Shown: positions 18,546 to 27,682 of the stretch, piece after piece | Layout of the letters: each line of letters starts with the position of its first letter | How positions within the stretch are numbered: the first letter of the stretch is position 1 | Assembly (NCBI RefSeq): GCF_030817495.1 | Contig: NZ_JAUSZK010000001.1 | Span: 5,683,001 to 5,747,000, forward strand | DNA: 64,000 nt | Direction: 5' to 3' | DNA from: Streptomyces sp. V3I7 | GTDB lineage: Bacteria; Actinomycetota; Actinomycetes; Streptomycetales; Streptomycetaceae | The notes under the pieces: model-generated | What the model was told of the DNA's origin: nothing | The model's input: only the letters and a program-made list of their open reading frames with translations | Databases searched by the model: none | Position numbers and translations under genes: made by a program

Positions 18546-19076
18546 TCCGGCTTCACGGACCTCGGCCTCCCGCACTCCTTCGGCCGCGCGAAGGCTGCGG
18601 CACTTGGTGAGCACCACAAGCAACTGCGGCGCCTTTCGCAGATCCTCGGTGACGTGCCGCAGGTGTTCGACCAAGCGATCATCGAACAAGTCAACAGTGA
18701 CGGTGAACAACACAAGATCTGCGGAGCGCAGAGCCTCCTCCGCGCGTTCGTCGTGCTCCGGCCGGCCCGCCTGCACGCCCGGGGTGTCGACCAGGTCGAC
18801 CATGCCGTCCCAGTTGAAGACCTCGACCCTGTCCGTCGTGACCGCCGAGCCCCTCGGAACCTGATACTTGCCATCCGTGAGTGCCTCGATCAAGGTCGAC
18901 TTGCCGCTGCTGTACTGCCCGGTGAGGACCATCTGGGGACGATGGTGTTCATCCACTGCCAGCATCCGCTGGAGCCTCGACGCATCATCGGGTCGAAGGT
19001 TTCGGATCAGCTCGACGAGCCGCTCCGAGAGGTCGCGCGTCACCGCGGGGGCGGAGTGATACAGAAGGTGATTCAC
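18543..19076 (-). pseudogene. GTPase-domain half of a LeoA-like dynamin
   Basis: This reading frame starts at GTG overlapping the upstream GTPase gene by four bases (GTGA). The first 178 residues are a dynamin-type GTPase domain: P-loop GQYSSGKST (53-61), DTPG (97-100) and the G4-like LTKC (156-159). It also has the switch Thr in GSAVTTDRV. After EVREAGS the natural protein stops; the frame continues to 18450 only as antisense of the PLD gene. The missing helical part is the plus-strand fragment at 7023-8213, and the two codon phases match at GGA-AGC / GGC-AGC. The intact gene would be the second of a tandem dynamin pair. Confidence 0.85.
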
Positions 19077-21160
19077 GTTGGCACGCTCCTGGGTGCGCTT
19101 GGTCGGACAATCTTCACCGGGGTGCCCAGGTGGTCAGACAGGGTTGCGGACCATGCCGCCAGTACCTGGTTTGGCGCTGGAGCAGTGGTGGTAACGATGG
19201 TGCCGTCGGGGCTACAGCGAATGAAGGCCGGTACCCCTTCGGTCAGGCCGAGGACGTATGACATCGCGGACGCGCCCGGCAGGTCAGGTGACGGTGTGCG
19301 CCCGAAGGCCAGGAATTCGGGCGAGGACGGCGGGAACAGCCGTGTATCTGCTAGAGCCTCATCAGGCACCTCAACCAAGATGCAGACCCCGGGAAGCCGG
19401 GTCACCTTCCCAACGGACGCAGCTAGGCGAGGCCGGCCGTCTACGCGCAGCAGGCAGCGGACCGTCTCGTGGTCGAGGGTGGAGACCGCGGAGTCAATCA
19501 CCTGCTGCTGACTAGCCAGAAGGTCGGCCACGACCAACGCGGCGGCCTCGGCCTCTGCGCGTCGCACGTGGGAATTGGTGAGTGTCTCCAGAACCCGCGC
19601 GATGGTCCCAGACACCTCGACCAGCACCTGGGCCTCCAGCTCATTGAGGACCTTGCTGATCTCGGTCCGCAGCAGATCGCGGTTCGCCTCCAAGATTTCC
19701 GCTCTGCTCGTGAAAAGTGACTGGACCTTCTTGCGCACCGGAGTGACGAGGAACGAACCGAGGCTCATGACGACGGCGCCGACGACTGTGCCGGCTGGAC
19801 CTGCCAAAGAACGCACATACGCGCCAAGCGCCATGGAGGCGAGCGCTCCGCCTGCCCCAACCGCAACCCCGGCTGCTTTCTGCTTCCACAGCCCCCTGAA
19901 GTCACGCATTCCGCTGACCTTAAGGTGCGGGCGGACAGCCGTCGTCCATTCGTGCTCGACGGCGACAGACGCTTCCTCGATCGCTCGCGCGAGGTTGCTG
20001 AGCCGTGCTTCCAGCCTCTCGTCGAGTTCGGCGACCAAAGCGGCCTGTTCCGTGTCCCATTGCTCGACGATCTGCGGGCCGAAGTCAGTGACGTTCTGGG
20101 GCCACCCCTGCCGTCGGCCGACCAGGCGAACAACGTCGTCCTCCATCCTCTGCATGCAGGCGTCGACCAGGCGTACGGTCCGTCGTTCCTGGTCTTCGCG
20201 CATCCTCCGGCCGACATCGACGATCTCTCGGGTCTCCCGCTCCACAGCGGCGAGAGCTTCGCTCAACGCCTGTGCCTGCGAGCGAACCTCGTCGGCCTCG
20301 CGCAGTACCCGCCGGGCGGTGCGGCGCTTGCGGCTTTCCTGTTCCAGGACGGCGAGCAGGGCGCTAAGGCGGCTCGCTTCCCAAAGGTCGGCACCGTAGT
20401 CGCCGTCCGCCCGCGCCTGGCGGGCGGCCTCGGCATGGAGCATTACCTCGGCGACGGGGCGTACGGCGGCAGCGGATAGATGGGAACGGATCATCTTGAA
20501 GTGACCCTCGTGCTCGGCGAAGACTGAATCCGGGTCCTCCAGGAACTCCTCGTGGTCCAGATCGTCCACGAGTGGTTTGCGGCAGTTCAATGCCACAACG
20601 ACAGGCTTACCGCGCGATGCCACGGCACGTAGCTCCTGTGCAGTCTCCTCCTGAAAGGAATCGTTGCTCGCAACCCACAGCACGAGGTCGGCACCGGGGA
20701 CCTCAGCCATCGCTTGGGCGACGTCATCCATACCGTCCCTGGCACCCACTCCAGGAGTGTCGACGATCTCAACGTCGTGCAGGTCCACCGCCGGGGCCGC
20801 GAAGACGTCTCGCGAGTACCGCTGCCGGCCGTCCCCAATCCGCTCCACAGACCCGCCGGTGAGCGCCGCAAGGAGGGTACTCTTGCCGGCCATCGTCCGC
20901 CCCATCAGGACGATCCTCATCGGCGCGCCGACTGGCGGTGCGTCGGTGACCTCCACTGACATAAGGAAGTCGATAAACTGCCTAGTCGTCTTCTCTGCCG
21001 AGGCCCCGTCCTGAGACAGCCGGTGAACCTCTGCCAGGGTCGCTCGGCAGGCAGCGACTGCCTCCGCATGCGTGGGAGAGGGGTTATCGCAAGGCGGTTC
21101 GGGACCGCGCAACTGGTTCCGAGCGGCAGGACTCCAGCCGTGCCTGTTCTTGCTCGTCAA
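19073..21160 (-). CDS. Dynamin-like GTPase, first of a tandem pair
   Basis: This 695-residue protein starts at TTG 21160 with a purine run (AAGGGGGG) upstream. GTPase motifs: P-loop GRTMAGKST (87-95), DTPGVGARDG (134-143) and NCRK at the G4 position. A long helical region with heptads follows. A hydrophobic patch at roughly 430-480 (AAGVAVGAGGALASMALGAY and VVGAVVMSLGSFLV) is suitable for membrane insertion. Bacterial dynamins remodel membranes and often occur as tandem pairs whose products assemble together. Here the second gene overlaps by four bases but is split by the inversion. The last 150 residues are mixed and unassigned. Confidence 0.85.
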   Translation of the reverse strand: MTSKNRHGWSPAARNQLRGPEPPCDNPSPTHAEAVAACRATLAEVHRLSQDGASAEKTTRQFIDFLMSVEVTDAPPVGAPMRIVLMGRTMAGKSTLLAALTGGSVERIGDGRQRYSRDVFAAPAVDLHDVEIVDTPGVGARDGMDDVAQAMAEVPGADLVLWVASNDSFQEETAQELRAVASRGKPVVVALNCRKPLVDDLDHEEFLEDPDSVFAEHEGHFKMIRSHLSAAAVRPVAEVMLHAEAARQARADGDYGADLWEASRLSALLAVLEQESRKRRTARRVLREADEVRSQAQALSEALAAVERETREIVDVGRRMREDQERRTVRLVDACMQRMEDDVVRLVGRRQGWPQNVTDFGPQIVEQWDTEQAALVAELDERLEARLSNLARAIEEASVAVEHEWTTAVRPHLKVSGMRDFRGLWKQKAAGVAVGAGGALASMALGAYVRSLAGPAGTVVGAVVMSLGSFLVTPVRKKVQSLFTSRAEILEANRDLLRTEISKVLNELEAQVLVEVSGTIARVLETLTNSHVRRAEAEAAALVVADLLASQQQVIDSAVSTLDHETVRCLLRVDGRPRLAASVGKVTRLPGVCILVEVPDEALADTRLFPPSSPEFLAFGRTPSPDLPGASAMSYVLGLTEGVPAFIRCSPDGTIVTTTAPAPNQVLAAWSATLSDHLGTPVKIVRPSAPRSVPT

Positions 21161-21359
21161 TCGCCCCCCTTGAAGCGCACCTGTCCCCTCGAAGGGTGTC
21201 GTGCCAGCGTCATGTTAGGCCGTATGAAGTGCGGTACTTGCGGTGCCGGGCCTGCCCGGCCGGGTAGGTTCCCGGTTTCGCGGGTGGTGTCAAGGTCGGC
21301 CGCTGCGCGGTCGCTTCGCGAGCCTTAACACCGCCCGTTTGAACCGAGAGTGATCGGCC

Positions 21360-21388
21360 TTCTCTCCGGGCGGGCCCGGGGAGAAGGC
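21360..21388. terminator. Strong GC hairpin in mobile-element scar
   Basis: Arms CTTCTCTCCGGGC and GCCCGGGGAGAAG form a 13-bp stem with one mismatch and a two-base loop. No T-tract follows. It may be a rho-independent-like terminator or the terminal structure of an IS110-type element, whose remnant begins about 70 bp downstream. Confidence 0.4.
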
Positions 21389-21455
21389 CGCGGGACCGGG
21401 AACGAAAGGCCGGGGCCTTGCACGCAAGTTACTGCGGATTGCCGCCAGGAGGACC

Positions 21456-21665
21456 GTGAGCGGTAGTGCCGCAATCGCGGGTACTGCGGTCGGGCTGGAC
21501 GTTCACGACCGATCGACCGTGGCCTGGGCCCTGGACGGCCTCATCGGCGAGGTCGTCGCCGAACACCTGGTCCCCGACACTGCGGCGGTGGTGGGCTGGC
21601 TGGAGTGGTTGCCGGGCCCGGTGGCCGTGGCCTACGAGGCCGACTCGACAGGGTTCGGCCGGGTA
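21456..21665 (+). pseudogene. N-terminal fragment of an IS110-family transposase
   Basis: About 70 codons from a GTG start read GLDVHDRSTVAWALDG and then GPVAVAYEADSTGFG. This matches the start of IS110/IS116 DEDD transposases, including the first catalytic Asp (GLDVH). Similarity ends abruptly near 21665, where a different transposase fragment begins. The gene is clearly truncated and inactive. Confidence 0.7.
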
Positions 21666-21800
21666 GCTGGTGGAACGCTTTTGAGGATCTTCGTCTTTTT
21701 CGACTTCGAAGACGGCATCAAAGGACGACCGTACTTGCCGTCGCGGTCGCGAAGCTCCCAGGTCAGGGGCGCAGGTAGCGGGATCACCGCGACACGCATG
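21655..21800 (-). pseudogene. rve-type (IS481/IS3-like) transposase fragment
   Basis: On the minus strand LRDRDGKYG, FDAVFE and KILKSVPPATR appear in successive frames. Together they match the conserved block around the second catalytic Asp of rve-domain transposases. At least two frameshifts separate them. It is a short decayed fragment between the IS110 and recombinase remnants. Confidence 0.5.
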
Positions 21801-21899
21801 CATGCATGTGCATATTGCTGGGGAGTGATCTTGCGTCCGACGGGATGTTCGTGAGTATTTAGGCACGCTGTGCCTGGCCAGGGGATTTCGTGAACGACC

Positions 21900-22262
21900 C
21901 ACTTTATTAATGCCAACGGAGTGCTGGTCGGGAGTGATCTCGACCAGCACTTTGCGTTGTGCGGGGTGGTAGGTCATGCGGAGCCCGAGTGCTCTGTACA
22001 GGCGGTTCTTCTGGGCTGTGTCAGCCGCGCGCAGGAGATCGGCGAGGTCGCCGGCTGCGTCGACCAGTTCCCGAATGCGATCACGGGACAGCACAGCCGG
22101 TTTGCGGGCGCTCGTCTGAGCGGTGGCACTGGCGCGGCGGGCTTCGGTCTCGGCGATCCACTGGGCGACGGTGGCGGAGGCGGCGGCGCCGGAGTCGAGT
22201 AGAGACCGGTAGCGGGGATCCCGCAGGGTCCGGTCATCGTCCGCTATCGAGGCGATGATGCG
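21900..22262 (-). pseudogene. C-terminal tail of a large serine recombinase
   Basis: The minus-strand frame reads RIIASIADDDRTLRDPRYRS, then a linker, then LADLLRAADTAQKNRLYRAL and MTYHPAQRKVLVEITPDQHS. This helix plus YHP...V.VE ending is characteristic of the C-terminal coiled-coil and tail of large serine integrases found in Streptomyces. The catalytic and zinc domains are absent. A second, more decayed copy of the same tail lies at 36490-36612 in the same orientation. Confidence 0.6.
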
Positions 22263-22448
22263 CGGTGGAGTGGGAAGACGATGACTATGGAGGGGAAGCG
22301 CGTGAGCGGCGCGATGGTCCAAAATGAAGAATCAGTTCTCGATCTACTGCGCACGCCGCCGACTGGCCAAGGTGTACGACCCTCAATTGTGACGAAGGAC
22401 GCCTATCTTCCGCTAGGCGAACTCCTCCCCCGGAAATCAAGGCATCAC

Positions 22449-23204
22449 TCAAGACGCGTGCCATTCGATGAACCGGTCGATGACCGACTGGAGCACGTCG
22501 ATCCTCTGACGGTCTTCCACTTCGTTATGGAGCGTTTGGGAGAGATCTCGAAGACGGCGCCACGCGTCTTCGTCACCGTCCTCGATTGCTTCCACTTCTG
22601 AAGACATGGTCATCGCAAGGGTGCGCTGCAAGAGGGATCGAGTTGATTCAGCCGGCGCTTCGGGTGCCGGCATTTCCCAGCTTGCCGTGAGATAGCGTGC
22701 CGGATCGACCAGGAGCCACCCGACCATCTTCCCCTGGGTGAACAGCAGGTCGAGGTCAGGTGCGACGGTGAGGCGAAGGCTGCCAGCGTCGGCAGGTGCC
22801 GCTGAGCCTCGGAGGCAGACCAGGTGCGTGGCATCCGGGGCCACCCAGTACGAGGTGGTTTGCGGTGCAGAGAAGTTCGCATTTGTCGCGGTGCTCAATG
22901 TGCCTCTGATGCGCCGGACATGCTCCCAGCTCTGTGCCACCGAGTCCGGTGTGGCGGCATCCTGCGGCAGGTACAGGCAGAGGCTTTGCAACTCGCGGTC
23001 ATTCACTTCGAATCGCAGGTCGTCGTCCTCGGACCAAAGCCACTGGGCGCTGCCGAAGGTGGAGGCCAGTTCTGCTTCTTTTTCCTGCTGATCCGCATAG
23101 GCGCCGACTGTGACGAAAGGACCGGCGAGGACGAGCCGGGGTGTGTGCGCAAGTCCGCCCTCCACGATCTGCGCGCCGACCGAGTCGGTGATTTCGACGT
23201 CCAA
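22449..23204 (-). CDS. Putative immunity protein for the Rhs toxin
   Basis: This 251-residue soluble protein starts at TTG 23204, ten bases after the Rhs stop, with GAGGGG upstream. No family was recognised. It is acidic, with Trp-rich segments (AQWLWSEDDDLRF) and a strand-rich middle. The placement directly downstream of an Rhs toxin tail on the same strand is the standard arrangement for polymorphic-toxin immunity genes; that is the basis of the call. The frame is intact although the Rhs gene upstream is broken, consistent with retention for protection. Confidence 0.6.
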   Translation of the reverse strand: MDVEITDSVGAQIVEGGLAHTPRLVLAGPFVTVGAYADQQEKEAELASTFGSAQWLWSEDDDLRFEVNDRELQSLCLYLPQDAATPDSVAQSWEHVRRIRGTLSTATNANFSAPQTTSYWVAPDATHLVCLRGSAAPADAGSLRLTVAPDLDLLFTQGKMVGWLLVDPARYLTASWEMPAPEAPAESTRSLLQRTLAMTMSSEVEAIEDGDEDAWRRLRDLSQTLHNEVEDRQRIDVLQSVIDRFIEWHAS

Positions 23205-23213
23205 GAGGGGCCC

Positions 23214-24317
23214 TCAACGAATCTGCTTGGCAGGAGGCATGGTTGTGCCGCCTGTTCCCGGGATCTTGCCGTTGACGATGTCGTCGTGTGTGACCGGTGG
23301 TCCAGGGTCTGAGGGAGAGCCGCCGAGCGCGTCTGCTCCGCTGTCGCCCTTGACGCCGGATGGTCCGTATCCGGTGATGACGTCGCCCGCACCTGCGCCG
23401 GCACCCTTGGCCACGACGATGTCCTCACCCTGCCGGAAGATCAGGTTACCCCTGCCTCCTTCGGACAGGTACACAGCATCGGGGTCCTTCAGAATCTCGA
23501 GGACCCGATCATCTCCGAAGTGCGGGTGGTAGTTGGTCGCCTTCCGTATCTTCCCCTGTTCGGCATGGTCGATAATCTTGTCGGCTGCTTTCTGTGCCCG
23601 CTCTTCGGGACACTTCGCAAGGCCCAGCGGGTCCGACGACACGAGGGGGGAGGATGGATAAGCGAAGGGGTTTTCACCCGCGTTGAGGCCGAGGGGATCC
23701 GGAGAGATGTATCGCCCGCCTTGGGGGTCGTAGTAGCGCTGGTTGTTGTAGAAGAGGCCGGTCTCATGGTCTTCGTATTGGCCCGGGAATCTAAGGGGGT
23801 AGTCGATTCCGTCGCTTCGCTCCCGGAGAGTGGAACCCCAGAGGGATTGAGCGCGTCTCCAGGCGATCATTCCGGGAGGAGTGACGAGCTCTGTGGGTGC
23901 GCCCACGAGATCGGTGATGATCGCGTGGAACTCGGCGTCGAAATCCGCTTGTCCGTTGCGAAGTTGCTCGGAGGGTGAAGAGAAGTCGGCACGAGCGTCG
24001 CTGGCGTACGAGCGGCACATTCGCGTGGTCTGGGTCAGCGGTCGGTGACCGCCGACCTCGTAATCCCACGTAGTGATGTGCCCGGTTGTATCGGAGCGTT
24101 CAGCGAGGCGCGTGCCGTCCCATGCGAAGTCGGTCGTTTCGGTAGTGCCGTCGGCCGCCAGGTGGTGCTTGGCCACGCGCCGTCCGATTGGGTCGTAGGC
24201 GTAGCGCCAGCGTGTTCCGTCGGGGACCTTCACCTCGGTGAGGCGGTCCTCGGCGTTCCAGTGAGCCTCTTCGAGTTGGCCACCGATCGGGTGATGGGCC
24301 GTGTAGCGCAACGAGCG
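23214..24317 (-). pseudogene. Rhs/YD-repeat protein, C-terminal part with toxin domain
   Basis: YD repeats (RWRYAYDPIGRRVAKHHL; AWDGTRLAERSD) lead to the Rhs core boundary motif RYYDPQGGRYISPDPLGL (around codon 225). A variable tail of about 125 residues follows (from AKCPEERAQKAADKI), containing LIFRQGEDIVVAKG and ITGYGPSGVKGDSGA. Tails after this motif are toxins. The small size and the GPSG-type segment suggest a nuclease or BECR-like RNase fold, but no family is assigned. The 5' side is interrupted at 24317 by an IS5-like element, so this part has no start of its own. Confidence 0.75.
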
Positions 24318-25172
24318 AGGCCCCCGGGCTGTTGATCGAGATGTCTGACGTCTCAATCACGTTGCTCGGGGGCCTCGTTGGTCATCCATGCTGCCGCACT
24401 CGACCTGCCGCATGCACTCGTGGAGTGGGTCACCATGCTGATCATCACCCGTGAGGACGACCGGCGCTGCAAGCTTCGTCCGTCCCAGCGCGCGATGGTG
24501 GCACTGGTGTACCTGCGCGAGCACACCACTCTTGCGAAGATCGCCGCCGGGTTCGGGATCAGCGAGTCCACCGCCCACGCCTACACCAGCGCGGTCATCG
24601 ACCTGCTCGCCGAACGTGCACCAGGCCTCCTGAAGACGCTGCGCGAGCACGAACCCGAGTTCGTCCTGCTTGACGGCACCCTCGCCGAGTGCGACCGGGT
24701 CGGCGACGGCCGGGCCGACTACTCCCACAAACACCGGCGCCACGGCGTGAACGTGCAGGTCGTCACCGACCCCGGCGGCCAGTTGCTGTGGCTCTCGCCC
24801 GCCCTGCCGGGCCGCACCCATGACCTGACTGCCGCCCGCACCCACCGGATCATCCGGATCTGCGAACGCCAAGGCGTTCCCATCCTGGCCGATCTCGCCT
24901 ACCAGGGCGCCGGCCCATGGCTGACCACCGGCATCAAACGCAGGCCCCTGCAGGAACTCACCCCCACCGAAAAGTCCCGCAACCAGGCACTGGCCGCAGC
25001 GCGAGCGCCCGTCGAACGCGGCGTCGCGAGGCTGAAGTCCTGGCGGATCTTCCGCAGGTCCCGGTGCAGCCCCAACCGCATGACGTCAATCGCCAAGGCC
25101 ATCCTCACGCTGGAGCGGCAACGCTGAAGAAGCTCAGTGATACGTCCAGCGTTTCGTCTGCCCGTTGAGGAG
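24318..25172 (+). mobile_element. IS5-like insertion sequence inside the Rhs gene
   Basis: The element of about 855 bp separates Rhs codons ending SLRYTAHH on one side from GRLIKRA on the other. Near the left end there is an internal hairpin, GAGGCCCCCG (24317-24326) with CGGGGGCCTC about 45 bp later. Imperfect terminal similarity was seen between TGACGTCTCAATCA near 24340 and the complement of the region near 25140. Exact ends and target duplication could not be fixed by eye. Confidence 0.65.
24378..25127 (+). CDS. IS5-family (DDE_Tnp_4 type) transposase
   Basis: This 249-residue protein carries an N-terminal helix-turn-helix ([20 protein letters not shown]) and a DDE catalytic core. The likely acidic residues are in [22 protein letters not shown] and [11 protein letters not shown]. 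The usual length for this Streptomyces IS group is about 250-260 residues, so the gene looks intact. A TTG at 24378 is used as start; ATG 24435 is an alternative. The element sits in the opposite orientation to the Rhs gene. Confidence 0.85.
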   Translation: MVIHAAALDLPHALVEWVTMLIITREDDRRCKLRPSQRAMVALVYLREHTTLAKIAAGFGISESTAHAYTSAVIDLLAERAPGLLKTLREHEPEFVLLDGTLAECDRVGDGRADYSHKHRRHGVNVQVVTDPGGQLLWLSPALPGRTHDLTAARTHRIIRICERQGVPILADLAYQGAGPWLTTGIKRRPLQELTPTEKSRNQALAAARAPVERGVARLKSWRIFRRSRCSPNRMTSIAKAILTLERQR

Positions 25173-25175
25173 CTT

Positions 25176-25281
25176 TCAGGCGCGTTTGATGAGACGGCCT
25201 TGAGAGTCGTACGTGTAGCGGGTACGGCCGGAGCGGTGCAGCAGCGTGCCCGTCGCCTCCCACGTGCCGTGAGCTTGTTCC
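25176..25281 (-). pseudogene. Short Rhs segment stranded between two insertion sequences
   Basis: About 33 codons read HGTWEATGTLLHRSGRTRY and YTYDSQGRLIKRA, a YD repeat that continues the Rhs protein. The segment joins the piece ending near 26536 upstream and the piece beginning at 24317 downstream. This shows that both insertion sequences entered the same gene. Confidence 0.7.
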
Positions 25282-25309
25282 GCTTTGACGGACACCATCG
25301 GTGTGGTGG

Positions 25310-26178
25310 TCAGGCTGCGAGTGCGGTCTCGTATTCGGCGGGACTGCGGTAGCCGAGGCTGCTGTGCAGCCGGTGCAAGTTGTACCAGCCCTCGATGAAG
25401 TCGAAGATCGCGGTGCGGGCGGCGGTCCGGCTGGGCCAGGGGCGCGTGTCGAGCAACTCCCGTTTGATGGTGGCGAAGAAGGACTCGGCGAGCGCGTTGT
25501 CCCAGCATTGTCCGGTGCGGCCGACGGACAGGCGGACGCCGAACTCGGTTGCCAGGGAAGCAAATTGCTGACTGGTGTATTGACAGCCACGATCCGAATG
25601 AAAGATCACTGGCCGGGCAGGGCGACGCTGACGACAGGCCTGAGAGCGTCCGCGACCAGTTCGGTCCGCAGGTGGTCGGCGGTGGACCAGCCGACCACGC
25701 GGCGGGAGGCGATATCGATGACGGTGGCCAGATAGAGCCAGCCCTCGGCGGTGGGAATGTAGGTGATGTCGCCGCACCAACGGGTGTCGACGCCGTCGGG
25801 GTCGGGAGCGAAGTTGCGGACGATGAGGTCGGGCCGGGCGGCGGCTCGCGGGTCGGGGATTGTCGTCAGTTGCCGTCGCCTGCGGTGCCGGCCCTGCAGC
25901 CCGGCGTTGCGCATGAGTCTGCCGACGCGACGCCGGCCGCAGTCCTCGCCCTGTCGCTGCAGGACGGCGTGGATGCGCGGGGCCCCGTAAGTTCCGCGGG
26001 AGTTCTCGTGGACTTCGGTGATCATCTCGGTCAGCTCGGCATCGCGGACCGCCCGCGGACGAGGCCTGCCACTGCGGCGGGTGTAGAAGGCGGCTCGGGA
26101 GACCTGCAGCAGTTCACACGCGCGCTTGACGTTGTGACCGTCTCGCTTCTCCGCCTCGATGAACGGGTGCACCGTCAC
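25310..26178 (-). pseudogene. IS3 orfB transposase, frameshifted
   Basis: The rve-type catalytic domain is clear: first Asp in WCGDITYI, second in IFHSDRGCQYTS, Glu in NALAESFFATIKREL, and the end GYRSPAEYETALAA. The first part runs in one frame as far as VSVALPGQ and a stop at 25606. The rest continues in another frame from PVIFHSDRG. A 1-base or 2-base indel between about 25605 and 25645 therefore interrupts it, unless this is a sequencing error. The N-terminal part has the IS3 HTH_21 segment (RACELLQVSRAAFYTRRS). Confidence 0.8.
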
Positions 26179-26483
26179 CGGGTCTGCTTCGCGAAGAAAG
26201 CCGTGGCCCGCTTGAGGATGTCGACGTCCTCGCGCAGTCGGCGGTTCTCCCGGCGCAATGCGGCCAACTCCCCGCGTTCGCTGCTGGTCAGCCCGTCGCG
26301 TTCGCCCGCGTCGACCTGGGCCTGGCTGACCCACAGCCGCACCGCGGTCTCGGTCAGGTCGAAGTCCTTGGCGACCTGACCGACCGAGCGGTCACCGCGC
26401 CGGCACAGCTCGATGATCTCGGCCTTGAACTCCGGCGTGACCGAACGGCGAGGCCGAGGCTTCTTCTTCCCCATGCTCTCCAT
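26175..26483 (-). CDS. IS3 orfA (helix-turn-helix subunit)
   Basis: About 102 residues, starting at ATG 26483 behind GGAAGG. It contains an HTH of the HTH_Tnp_1 type (SVGQVAKDFDLTETAVRLWV) and a leucine-zipper-like end (LAALRRENRRLREDVDILKR). It ends in FFAKQTR. It overlaps the orfB start by four bases (GTGA). Confidence 0.85.
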   Translation of the reverse strand: MESMGKKKPRPRRSVTPEFKAEIIELCRRGDRSVGQVAKDFDLTETAVRLWVSQAQVDAGERDGLTSSERGELAALRRENRRLREDVDILKRATAFFAKQTR

Positions 26484-26535
26484 GATGGACATCCTTCCGG
26501 GGCAGAACCCCTGATCTCGGATGTCCGTCAAAGCG

Positions 26536-27682
26536 GATCAAGCCCACCTTTGCGTGCCCTGCCTCGTCGTAGGCGTACGAGGTCATGGCGCCTGCTGGGT
26601 CAGTGACGGTGAGGAGGTTGCCGCGCTCGTCGTAGCTATAGCGCCACGTGACGCCTCCGGGGCGAGTCGTCAGCGTGGGGAGGTTCAGCTCATTGAAGGC
26701 CGTGTATGTCGTGCTCTCGTCAGGGAAGCGCACGGTGACAAGGTTGCCTGCCTGATCGTGCTCGTAGTGAGTGGTGTACCCCGAGGCGTCGGTGACCGCG
26801 GCGACGTACTGGCCGTCGACAGTCCAGGTCTGACGGCTGGTATTACCGAGCGGATCGGTGATGGCGAGGAGCTTGCAGCGCTCGTCGTACTCGTACGTGG
26901 TCGCGTTGCCCAGGGAGTCGGTGTAGGTCGTGGTGCGCTGTTCGGGCTGGTAGCGGAAGCCGCCGGACCACATGCCGTCGGGGCCCAGGGTGCGTAGGAC
27001 GCGGCCTGCATGGTCGTAGACGTAGCCGAAGGAGACGCCGTTGCGGTCGGTCCAGGTGGTGATGCGGTCGTCGGAGTCGTATGTGTAAGTGAGCGGCTTG
27101 CCCGAGGAGTTGACCTCGCCGACGAGGTTGCCGACCTCGTCGTACTCGAACTGCATTAGCGTGGTGCTCGGACCGTCTGGGCAATCCGGGTCGAGCAGGC
27201 GCAGGCCGGTGATACGAGCCACGTGGCAGTTCGGGCTGGGGTGTGAAGGTGAGGGTGTGCCCGGTTTCGGGTTGGTGGATTTGGTAGCTGCCGTTGGCCG
27301 GGTTGTGGTGCAGGGGCCAGCGGGCCGTGCTCGGGCAGGGCCGGCCCATCGTTGTCGGGGTGGGGGTACGACAGGAGTTGACCGTCGGGGCCTGCGTAGA
27401 CGATCCCGCGTTCGTCTATTTCGAGGTGCTGGTCGAGGGTGGAGGCCCACGACGTCCCGAACCAACCACCGGCACGGTAGTTGGAGAGGTGGGTGCGGGT
27501 GAGCCGGAGCGGCAAGGAGGCGGCGAGGTCGACGTCGGTGCGGGTCAGGGACATCTCTCCGGTGGCGATGTCGACCGGCTCGCCTGCCTTGCACTTGTCG
27601 CCGTCCTTGCGGCAGACGTCGTTGGGGCGGTTGTCGGTGTGGTCCCGTCCCTTGTCGGCCCGGCGGATTTCACGCATCCGCT
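26536..27682 (-). pseudogene. Rhs/YD-repeat protein, N-terminal and central part
   Basis: The start contains the Rhs N-terminal DUF6531-like block: GEPVDIATGEMSLTRTDVDL, LPLRLTRTHLSNYRAGGWFG. YD repeats follow (FEYDEVGNLVGEVNSSGKP; YVYDHAGRVLRTLGPDGM). Two frameshifts break it: one near 27330 (after GPALPEHGPL) and one near 27220 (before ITGLRLLDPDCP). The 5' side joins a truncated DUF5954 gene at about 27683, without the signal or delivery domain. Together with the two IS insertions this gene is dead upstream of its toxin tail. Confidence 0.8.

Larger units (their letters stand above)
25282..26534 (-). mobile_element. IS3-family insertion sequence inside the Rhs gene
   Basis: The element of about 1.25 kb is bounded by inverted repeats. 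CCGCTTTGACGGACA lies at the left (about 25281-25295), and its complement TGTCCGTCAAAGCGG at the right (about 26521-26535): 15 bp, perfect. It carries overlapping orfA and orfB on the minus strand in the usual IS3 arrangement. orfB is frameshifted, so this copy is probably not autonomous. Confidence 0.8.

Noticed and set aside
7000..18600. Search for inverted repeats or recombinase sites at the two inversion breakpoints
   Set aside because: Only microhomology (GGCAGC versus GGAAGC) and short GC-rich matches were seen, so a site-specific switch cannot be claimed.
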